NCBI RefSeq assembly: GCF_042429435.1
Contig: NZ_JBHMAF010000193.1
Strand: one strand, 5' to 3'
From: Ectobacillus funiculus
Lineage (GTDB): Bacteria; Bacillota; Bacilli; Bacillales; Bacillaceae_G
DNA length: 64,000 bases
Positions 44,592-51,762 of the stretch are shown one piece after another. Each line of letters begins with the position of its first letter. Position 1 is the first letter of the stretch. Under the pieces are notes generated by a model that saw nothing but the letters and a program-made list of their open reading frames with translations, was not told where the DNA came from and did not search any database. The translations under genes were made by a program, and so were the position numbers.

Positions 44592-44851
44592 TTCGTTCAC
44601 CGCCCTCCTTAGTTGCAAAAGAATCCCCTTCGATTGTAATGTAAAAAATGAGTATTTGGAAGTAAAGCTTTCATGGATTTGTCGAAATTAAACATTTTGT
44701 GTAAAAGAAATAAATCTTTTATTTTGAATATGAATAAAAGGAATGTGTCTCCCATATTGTGGATGATATTAAAGTATTGTATAATAAAAGGAATTATATA
44801 CTATGAGGAGCGATTGTTTTAGGAATCCCTAAAATAAAGGAGAGATACTAA

Positions 44852-44953
44852 ATGAACATTACCATTTATTTTGGAAGTCATGAAGATAAAGACGTGCGCA
44901 CTATGGATTGTTATATAGAAGATGAAGAAATTGAAGAAGTTGCTGTTTCCTAA
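44852..44953 (+). CDS. 33-aa acidic peptide
   Basis: AAAGGAGAG precedes ATG 44852, and a terminator follows the stop by 35 nt, so it is a complete small unit. The product MNITIYFGSHEDKDVRTMDC continues to an acidic end EDEEIEEVAVS. No family known. Confidence 0.5.
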   Translation: MNITIYFGSHEDKDVRTMDCYIEDEEIEEVAVS

Positions 44954-44987
44954 ACATTTCAATACTTTGAGGATATACCTCACTTAC

Positions 44988-45017
44988 AAGATGCCTATGG
45001 AATGGCATCTTTTTTTA
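44988..45017 (+). terminator. intrinsic terminator
   Basis: AAGATGCC with GGCATCTT and a T run; closes the 33-aa gene. Confidence 0.9.
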
Positions 45018-45124
45018 TTTATTTTTACACAAAATAATTTACTTTTATTTCATTAAGTGGTACGATATTACAAACAGAACTAACGTTCGATTTTATTTTA
45101 TGTATAGGAAGGAACGAATACATC

Positions 45125-45826
45125 GTGAAAAAGAACAGAAAAGGACGCAAACTCCCCTCCCCTTCTATCTCAAACACTGGTTTTATCGGATCTGTATTCG
45201 TGAATACGAACGACCTGCAAAAAAGGCAATATTATTTCTCTCGTAAGTATATGCAAGTTGCACACCATGTACTGGACGGATTAGCAAAAGCAATCAGTGC
45301 CCTCTTCTCTGAACATCAGCATCCGGTTTACTTATCTTGTGTATATTTACCTAAACAGAAAAAGATCGGATTTGTTTTATCTGTTAAACCTTTTGATGAA
45401 GCAGAAGGAATTGCTTACTTTACGAATTACTTAATAGAGAAGAACTTCTACATAGGGATGGAGGATGAAGCGCAACTGCCGGAGATATTTAATACTGGGT
45501 TTATTGGTGTAGTATTTGCGGATTTGCTGGAAATTGAACGGTTTACTTTTGAGTTCGAGATGAATGTTTTGGTCAAGCTTATGAAGGATATGATTATACC
45601 TGCAAAAGAACTTTTTTTACGACATCAAATCCCGGCTTATATCTCTGCTGTACATTTAGAGGATCAACATAAGCTTGGATTCGTTCTCTCTGTGAAGCCT
45701 TACGATGAAAAAACAGAAGCTGATTTATACTTTATCGAATATTTAAAGGAACGTGGCTTGTATATAGGAGAAGAGGAAAAAGAAGAAGATAAAATTGTAA
45801 TACGAAAAAAAATAGAGCTTATGTAG
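45125..45826 (+). CDS. duplicated-domain hypothetical protein
   Basis: A 233-aa protein made of two copies of a ~95-residue unit. Copy 1 (about 17-110) has NTGFIGSVFVNTNDLQ, HPVYLSCVYLPKQKKIGFVL and SVKPFDEA; copy 2 (about 122-220) has NTGFIGVVFADLLEIE, IPAYISAVHLEDQHKLGFVL and SVKPYDEK. The unit looks like an alpha/beta domain, not a known family. GTG 45125 with AGGAAGG upstream. Convergent with the membrane gene that follows. Confidence 0.75.
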   Translation: MKKNRKGRKLPSPSISNTGFIGSVFVNTNDLQKRQYYFSRKYMQVAHHVLDGLAKAISALFSEHQHPVYLSCVYLPKQKKIGFVLSVKPFDEAEGIAYFTNYLIEKNFYIGMEDEAQLPEIFNTGFIGVVFADLLEIERFTFEFEMNVLVKLMKDMIIPAKELFLRHQIPAYISAVHLEDQHKLGFVLSVKPYDEKTEADLYFIEYLKERGLYIGEEEKEEDKIVIRKKIELM

Positions 45827-45893
45827 GAAGACGCTAGGTCAAACAATCGTCTTCCTTTTGCTTCGTAAGGAGTGGTAGTACACACGCTACATC

Positions 45894-45926
45894 AAAAAAC
45901 AGCTTGCATGGAACAAGCTGTTTTTA
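45894..45926. terminator. bidirectional terminator
   Basis: AAAAAACAGCTTG pairs with CAAGCTGTTTTT, between two convergent genes and touching the stop of the second. Confidence 0.9.
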
Positions 45927-46391
45927 ACGATTTTCTTTTCTGCGAATTTGTCTTTGGAAATAAAAGAATACTGGGAGTGGAATTACAATCCATCCAAAAC
46001 TTTTAATCATTCCATTCAATGCATTGTCTTTAATGCGCTGCTTTTCATTCTCAACCATCTCTTCATACGACTTTTTTAACTCTTCTTCTGTTTTTGGAGT
46101 GCTATCAGGAACAGCCTCTTTCTCCGTCATCGTTTTATAGTCTGTAAATGATTGATAATATGAGTTTGGCGATACATAATCAGCAACTGACATAAAAATA
46201 CCAACTGATCCGCCTATAGACATCATTAATGTAGCAAACAAAACCAAATAATAATATAAGTGCTTTACCATATGCTCAGACTCCCCTTCAATTTGTGTAC
46301 CTTCTTGTTTTCGATTTCGAATAAATACCCCTACACCAAATATAGCTACAACTAGAGCGATAAGAAAAGCTCCTAAAATCATAACAGACAT
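45924..46391 (-). CDS. membrane protein with three helices, 155 aa
   Basis: ATG 46391 follows GGGAGG. Helix 1 is the N-terminal ILGAFLIALVVAIFGVGVFI, helix 2 is near residues 46-68 and helix 3 near 130-148 (FGWIVIPLPVFFYF). Between helices 2 and 3 is a charged loop (TEEELKKSYEEMVENEKQRI), probably coiled and outside. No family recognised. Confidence 0.65.
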   Translation of the reverse strand: MSVMILGAFLIALVVAIFGVGVFIRNRKQEGTQIEGESEHMVKHLYYYLVLFATLMMSIGGSVGIFMSVADYVSPNSYYQSFTDYKTMTEKEAVPDSTPKTEEELKKSYEEMVENEKQRIKDNALNGMIKSFGWIVIPLPVFFYFQRQIRRKENR

Positions 46392-47063
46392 ACCATCCTC
46401 CCGGCAGAATACATACGCTAATTTAAATAGTTATTTTATTTATATTCTCTCTACGAATAAATAATCCCTTTTAGCAAATACGATAACGCCTTCGCATAGT
46501 TCTTGCTTATAGGCCCAGTTCCAGCGTTCGTGTAACCAGGGGAAAAGTAGACGGTACCAATCAAATAATGTCTCTACTTTGCCTTACTCGTTGTTTGTTT
46601 TCCTTAGTTATCCTTCTGTATCTTTCGATATAGAGTCATGCTAGCTTAAAAAATTGATACGAACCAACGTAACAACAACTATATAAGTTGAACTAAATAT
46701 TTTCCCATAACTCTATCGTAGCACAAATTCATGCAGACTGCGTTGTCCTATAAAGGCAATTTGAATGATGATTTGGCAACTGACTAAAAAGATGCAAGAA
46801 TTAAATTCAACTTATATAATTGGAAAATTTTTAATCTATACGACTTATTTTTACACGTATCTTGGCTGAACTCCTGAATAGGTCTGTGAAAATCATTAAA
46901 AAAGCACCAAGCACTAGGCCAAAAATACTGTACCCAGGGAAAATAATCTTGCAGGAATTATTTAACCACAAAAACATAGAGTAAGTCCGAGATAATTCCA
47001 AAAACAACATTTAGATAGACAAAATTGGGGGGAGAATTGTTGTATAAAAAATACTATAAATTT
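46392..47063. other. intergenic stretch with an inverted repeat pair
   Basis: About 670 nt without a supported gene. ATATAAGTTGAACTAAAT at 46681 and its near complement ATTAAATTCAACTTATATAA at 46798 face each other about 100 nt apart, which could be the ends of a small non-autonomous element. No transposase text was found between them. Confidence 0.4.
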
Positions 47064-47098
47064 AAAATGACCTACTCAGCATATGAATAGGTCATTTT
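47064..47098 (-). terminator. intrinsic terminator
   Basis: AAAATGACCTA pairs with TAGGTCATTTT, 25 nt beyond the stop of the minus-strand lipoprotein gene. Confidence 0.85.
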
Positions 47099-47122
47099 AC
47101 AAAACTCCTTTTTAAAATTAAA

Positions 47123-47824
47123 TTATAAATTAAAATCAATTCGTATGTTTTGTGACTTACCAATTTCCTTACGGTTTTTATCAAGAACATCGCTAGTTTG
47201 GATTTCTACCCATTTTAAATCTGGACTTGATTTTTCAATAATAAAACCAAGTGCTCCTTGCTTTGAACCATTTGGCTCAATTTCTCCACCTAAATACTCT
47301 ATATAAAAGTCATCTTCAAAGTTTCTTGTCTCACCATTACTTGTATTAAGATGAGCAGTAGGTCCAAAATGAACTGTTTGATCTGATTTATTAATTAGTT
47401 CCACTTCCACTTTAATAAAATCAAATTCTTCATAGTTTTCCGTATAATAATGAAAATAATCCATTAAGGAATATGTCGGCATATTGTGAATGAGCTTGAC
47501 ATTCTTGATTTTCATCTCAACTGGTCCTATTGTATAGATCTTATTAAGGGAAGCAATACCTTTTAATGTAACTGTACCTTTACTATCTTTTATGGTTTGT
47601 CCTACATTAAGAAGTTTCGTATCATCAGACACTTGTGGATTAGGGACATAAATGTCAGATAAAGATTTGGCTCTGTTTTTTTCTTTATTTGAACTATCAT
47701 TCTTTTTTTCAGACATTTGTTCCTGGTTTTTAGTTTCTTTCGCAGCAGATTCATCCTTTTGAACGGCATTACAGCCAAACAATGCAAGGGATAATACTAA
47801 GATGATTGGCGTTAATAATTTCAC
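47123..47824 (-). CDS. secreted lipoprotein, DUF4352-like
   Basis: A 233-aa lipoprotein. GTG 47824 has AAGGAAAGGGG upstream and opens a signal peptide ending in the lipobox LALFGC, so the longer frame upstream is not used. A Lys/Glu-rich linker (residues 20-60) precedes an Ig-like domain of the DUF4352 kind: VGQTIKDSKGTVTLKGIASL, VEVELINKSDQTVHFGP. It is anchored outside the membrane. Such proteins are often of unknown envelope function. Confidence 0.75.
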   Translation of the reverse strand: MKLLTPIILVLSLALFGCNAVQKDESAAKETKNQEQMSEKKNDSSNKEKNRAKSLSDIYVPNPQVSDDTKLLNVGQTIKDSKGTVTLKGIASLNKIYTIGPVEMKIKNVKLIHNMPTYSLMDYFHYYTENYEEFDFIKVEVELINKSDQTVHFGPTAHLNTSNGETRNFEDDFYIEYLGGEIEPNGSKQGALGFIIEKSSPDLKWVEIQTSDVLDKNRKEIGKSQNIRIDFNL

Positions 47825-47893
47825 AAAAATCCCCTTTCCTTGTTGGGTAGTTGATAAAAATATATTTTTCTTCCGCATATTAAACATGAGTTC

Positions 47894-47934
47894 TAAAAAA
47901 AGTTCCCGTTGAACACCAGAGCCCAACGGGGATA
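47894..47934 (-). terminator. intrinsic terminator after phoA
   Basis: On the minus strand CCCGTTG pairs with CAACGGG over a 12-nt loop and runs into a T stretch, 17 nt after the alkaline phosphatase stop. Confidence 0.8.
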
Positions 47935-47950
47935 TTTTTATTTAAATAGA

Positions 47951-49318
47951 TTACTTACCATTTTTTAGAATATCAAAGATATGTTTTGCTTGGTCAGTAT
48001 TGTCAATATTTCCAGCAAACAGGTTACTTCCAGGTCCATAAGCATATACGTTAACATCTTCACCAGTATGTCCGCCTGTTGTCCAGCCAGTTACGGAACG
48101 AAGGTCAAAAATAGTTTCGATTGCATTATCAATGGTTGTTACATTCTTAGATGCAGCAGCCTTTTTAACAGAATCGATTTCTTGAGGTGTTAATTGTAAA
48201 TCAATGTAGTCTTTTAGGGTTTTCTCTACATCGGCACTTTTGGCGATTTGTTCTGCCATAAAGTCAGGTGTACGTTTTGCAGCTGCAATTGGAGCTCCAA
48301 ACCAGTTATAATCTCCTCTAGCACCGATAGAGTACCCGCCAGTTGAATGGTCTGCAGTTGCAATTACTAGAGTATGCTTATCTTTTTTAGCAAATTCGAC
48401 TGCAGCTTTAAATGCTGTTTCAAAGTCTTCCATTTCACTCATAGCTGCAACAATATCGTTATCATGTCCAGCCCAGTCGATTTGGCTTCCTTCTACCATC
48501 AAGAAGAAACCATTTTTATTCTGGCTTAATTTATTTAATGCTGTTTCGGTCATGTCCTTTAAAGAAGGCATTGACGCTTCACGGTCGAGCATTTTAGGCA
48601 TTCCGCCTTGAGCAAATAAACCTAACATACGAGTGTTGTCACTTTTTAACATTTCATCTTTATTTGTTACATAAGAGTAACCGTCTTTTTGGAATTCTTT
48701 TGTTAAATCACGGTCTTGACGAACAAAATTGCTTACACCGCCGCCAAGCATTACATCGATTTTATGTCCTCCATTGATCATTTCATCATAATAATCATCA
48801 GCAATAGCATTCATGTTTTTACGACTAACATCATGTGCACCATAAGAAGCAGGAGTAGCATGTGTAATTTCTGAAGTGGCAACTAATCCAGTAGACTTTC
48901 CTTTTTCCTTAGCTGCTTCAAGGACTGTTTTTACAGATGAACCATCATTATCTACACCAATTGCTGCATTATATGTTTTAACACCTGCTGACATAGCGGT
49001 TGCTGCGGCAGCTGAATCCGTAACATTTTGATGAGGATCTTCTGGGTATGTCTTTTGTTGCCCAACTAAGTACTTATCAAATTCCGTTTGCTCAACCTCT
49101 TTTGTTGAAGGGTTGTCCTTTAAATAACGATAGGCAGAAGTATAGGAAACGCCCATTCCGTCTCCAATTAAGAAAATAACATTCTTAATTTCTGCATTGT
49201 TTTGTACTACTTCCTCAGCTTTGACATCATTATTTAACGTACCAAGTAAGGTTCCAAATGCTACTGTAGATAAAACAGCTACTGGTAATATTTTCTTCTT
49301 AAGTTTGTTTTTAAACAA
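47951..49318 (-). CDS. secreted alkaline phosphatase
   Basis: A 455-aa PhoA/PhoB-type enzyme that frees phosphate from organic esters outside the cell. Signal peptide of about 34 residues ending VKA; the catalytic Ser102 is in VTDSAAAATAMSAG, metal ligands lie in FLIGDGMG, MVEGSQIDWAGHDND and ATADHSTGG, and the last His in TTGGHTGED. A four-unit Pho box upstream (49394-49432) shows control by PhoP under phosphate starvation. GGAGGAAG precedes ATG 49318. Confidence 0.93.
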   Translation of the reverse strand: MFKNKLKKKILPVAVLSTVAFGTLLGTLNNDVKAEEVVQNNAEIKNVIFLIGDGMGVSYTSAYRYLKDNPSTKEVEQTEFDKYLVGQQKTYPEDPHQNVTDSAAAATAMSAGVKTYNAAIGVDNDGSSVKTVLEAAKEKGKSTGLVATSEITHATPASYGAHDVSRKNMNAIADDYYDEMINGGHKIDVMLGGGVSNFVRQDRDLTKEFQKDGYSYVTNKDEMLKSDNTRMLGLFAQGGMPKMLDREASMPSLKDMTETALNKLSQNKNGFFLMVEGSQIDWAGHDNDIVAAMSEMEDFETAFKAAVEFAKKDKHTLVIATADHSTGGYSIGARGDYNWFGAPIAAAKRTPDFMAEQIAKSADVEKTLKDYIDLQLTPQEIDSVKKAAASKNVTTIDNAIETIFDLRSVTGWTTGGHTGEDVNVYAYGPGSNLFAGNIDNTDQAKHIFDILKNGK

Positions 49319-49393
49319 AATACTTCCTCCTCAAATTTAATCAAAATCTAATGATTTTCTCATCTGATTTTAATTTTAGTTACTATTTGAGGA

Positions 49394-49432
49394 TAAATTA
49401 TAATTGTTAACCCCTTGTTAAGATAACGTAAA
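49394..49432 (-). promoter_or_regulatory. Pho box (PhoP-binding site)
   Basis: On the minus strand TTTACG, TTAACA, TTAACA and AATTTA follow each other at an exact 11-bp period (at plus positions 49427, 49416, 49405, 49394), matching the TT(A/T/C)ACA-N5 direct repeats recognised by Bacillus PhoP. It lies about 75-115 nt before the alkaline phosphatase. Confidence 0.85.
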
Positions 49433-49504
49433 GGTTGATTCAAATAGTAGGGGTCCCGCCCACATTTTAACGAAAACATACGCTAAGCAAATTTTTACAC
49501 CTTT

Positions 49505-49954
49505 TCAGCTATTTTTAAGCGCTCTTCTTTTCCAATACGCATAAGCAACAACTAAGCCAAGGACGATCAATAACATTGCATATACGCTATATTTAGACAT
49601 ATAAGTTTCTACTTTGCTCCAATTCTCTCCTAGCTCCCTTCCCAAAGTAACAAAAGTGAATCCCCATAATACAGCTCCCGGATAGGAAAAGGTTGCAAAC
49701 TTTCTAAATGGAAGGCAATTTATACCGGCAAGATAAGCAGTAATGTGTCGTACACCGGGAATAAAGTATCCTATAAATAGTAGATAAGGTCCCAATTTCG
49801 AGAATAATTTTTTAGTTTTATGAATCCTCTCTTCAGTGATATGGATTTTAGGACCAAATTTACGTAAAAAGGGCAAGCCCAATTTTATTCCCAAGAAGTA
49901 ACTAAGCGAAATCCCTCCTATGGAACCAGCAAATGCACTAAGTAAAGAAGGCAC
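49505..49954 (-). pseudogene. 5'-truncated DedA-family membrane protein
   Basis: The frame gives 149 residues of a DedA/SNARE-associated protein of about 200: GSIGGISLSYFLGIKLGLPF, then the conserved FIPGVRHITAYLAGINCLPF and LWGFTFVTLGRELG. The N-terminal 45 or so residues with the usual re-entrant helix and its acidic residue are missing; only a GTG at 49954 without a ribosome site is available. The break coincides with a fragment of another gene on the other side. Confidence 0.65.
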
Positions 49955-49979
49955 ATAAGGAGAGACTATTTTAATTCCG

Positions 49980-50265
49980 ATTCACAAGAGCAGGCACTAA
50001 AAATGTTTGAAGAATGCAATAGAGTATTTGAGGAGTTTGCAGAAAAGGTATATTTTCATGAAGGAATTTCAGAAGGTAAAAACATGTAAAGCGTCCTAAA
50101 GTGGAATGTTTGTTCCTTAGAGATCTTCCATTCCAATCATACTCTTTTTTGTATGAAGAAGGTGCCATCATCAGTACCGCTTTATTGGGAAGTTTTATTT
50201 CTGCAATGGCTACAGTACTGGGTGTGTTTCTGCTCTTTGTGTTATTATCGTATATAAGGAGCTGA
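49980..50265 (+). pseudogene. fragment of an unknown membrane protein gene
   Basis: Two coding-like pieces follow each other in different frames: ALKMFEECNRVFEEFAEKVY and FHEGISEGK, then HVKRPKVECLFLRDLPFQSY and a C-terminal membrane helix SAMATVLGVFLLFVLLSYIR to a stop at 50265. No start. It abuts the broken end of the DedA gene, so a deletion joined two truncated genes tail to head. Family unknown. Confidence 0.45.
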
Positions 50266-50456
50266 GCCCTGAAAGTCATGGGAAAGGAAATCAAAGAGTT
50301 TCTAGATATTCCTTCATTATTGCATTATTGGAGTTCAGCTGTCAGCAACAACAACCTGCATTCATAAAAAGGAAACAGTAATCCATAAATAATTCTCCCC
50401 CTTCCTCCATAAACTACAAATAACTCTATGTATTAAGTGAAATAGGAGGATGAAAC

Positions 50457-50633
50457 GTGAACAAGGATACTAACGATACGCTTTATGAAGGAAGAGACAA
50501 AGTCTCTTTGGATGTGGACCGTATGATCAATGAAGGTCTTGCGGGCGGTAAGGTTCAAGGGACAGGATCTCACAGGAACATCGAAGAAGCAAGAAATTTT
50601 CATCCAGAGGATAAACCGTATACAACGAAATGA
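50457..50633 (+). CDS. small hydrophilic protein, 58 aa, GTG start
   Basis: GGAGGATG precedes GTG 50457. The product NKDTNDTLYEGRDKVSLDVD, then NEGLAGGKVQGTGSHRNIEE, ends EDKPYTTK; it is Gly/Asp-rich and probably unstructured, like small Bacillus spore-associated proteins. A terminator overlaps its stop. Confidence 0.65.
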   Translation: MNKDTNDTLYEGRDKVSLDVDRMINEGLAGGKVQGTGSHRNIEEARNFHPEDKPYTTK

Positions 50634-50662
50634 AAGCCTCTTTTAAAACAAGAGGCTTTTTT
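50633..50662 (+). terminator. intrinsic terminator
   Basis: AAAGCCTCTT pairs with AAGAGGCTTTTTT over an 8-nt loop. Confidence 0.9.
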
Positions 50663-50692
50663 ACAATATTCCCCTCACTCTTTAAAGGAGTC

Positions 50693-51415
50693 CTATAAAC
50701 TAAAGTTCTCCAAGCTTTTATCCATCATCTCTTGATTAATTCCTATGTACTTTAATGTAATGCTCGGATGTGAATGATTTAAGATGTTTTGCAGCAAAGC
50801 AATATCTTGGTACATTTGATAATGCCAATAGCCAAAGGTTTTCCGGCAAGTGTGAGAGCCTATATTCTCTAATCCTACACTCTCCGCTGCGTTCTTTAAG
50901 ATTTTATAAGCCTGTATACGCTTGAGCGGTCCATCTGTTTTTTTAGACGGAAACAAATATTCCCCATCTTCCATATATGCTGTATACTCCTCAATCGTTT
51001 TGCGTAATTCAAAATTGATAAGAAATCGTTTTAGCTTTTTTGTTTTCTCTTCTTTTAATTCAATATGTGTTTTATGACGTACATCTCGTACTCGGAGTTT
51101 CAGTAAGTCGGAAATACGCAGCCCTGTATTAATCCCCATAACAAATAAAAACCAATTCCGCTCTGATTGCTGCTTCAATACACGCTTCATGCGTTCGATC
51201 ATATATTTATCGCGAATCGGTTCGACTACCTTCATTCCTTCGCTTATAATCGCTCTAAAATCAGATTTGATCTCTTGTCTTTTCGGATCTTCTCTCTTAC
51301 TTCTATCTAAATTTGCAATTCTTTGTTTGAGTTCCTGACCACCGTATTTTTCGGTTAAATACATGTACTCACCATCTGTTAAAGAAACGAATTCAGCATA
51401 TAATCTTTTCTCCAC
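50693..51415 (-). CDS. tyrosine recombinase with unusual N-terminus
   Basis: A 240-aa site-specific recombinase. The catalytic residues are Arg in NTGLRISDLLKLRVRDV, Lys in KEEKTKKLKRF, HxxR in SHTCRKTFGYWHY, the second His in NHSHPS and the nucleophile Tyr in ITLKYIGI. The N-terminal ~60 residues (LTDGEYMYLTEKYGGQELKQ) replace the usual SAM-like core-binding domain and look like a segment found in phage replication proteins. GTG 51415 follows AGGGGGAG. No att site or phage genes are adjacent, so its job is unclear. Confidence 0.82.
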   Translation of the reverse strand: MEKRLYAEFVSLTDGEYMYLTEKYGGQELKQRIANLDRSKREDPKRQEIKSDFRAIISEGMKVVEPIRDKYMIERMKRVLKQQSERNWFLFVMGINTGLRISDLLKLRVRDVRHKTHIELKEEKTKKLKRFLINFELRKTIEEYTAYMEDGEYLFPSKKTDGPLKRIQAYKILKNAAESVGLENIGSHTCRKTFGYWHYQMYQDIALLQNILNHSHPSITLKYIGINQEMMDKSLENFSL

Positions 51416-51762
51416 GCCCGTTCTCCCCCTTTTTCTATCTGTTTTGAAAAAGAAACATTGGCTCAATATGTTTCTTTCCTTTTCTTACCTGTATAGTCTA
51501 ACGCTATATATGACAAGCTTTCATATCATTTTCATAATGAAACAAAATATATCTTTTGTTTCATGTATATATTTTACTTTTTTTACGCCAGAAACGAAAG
51601 AAAAAGCTGTGTAGTTTCAAGAAATAGCACTCTGCATCCACGAAGAAACTGTGGTACAATTTAACAGAATTTAATCTCCCCCCTTTCCCCTGCAAGATTC
51701 TTCATGCAATAGGCATATTCATCGCATACTAGAAAAAAGATACGACACGAAAGGAGATTTTC

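Noticed and set aside
46440..46560. Possible fourth copy of the dispersed repeat
   Set aside because: GC-richer than its surroundings, but the ATAAAGAAA and CGCCGATTGGCG blocks are not present.
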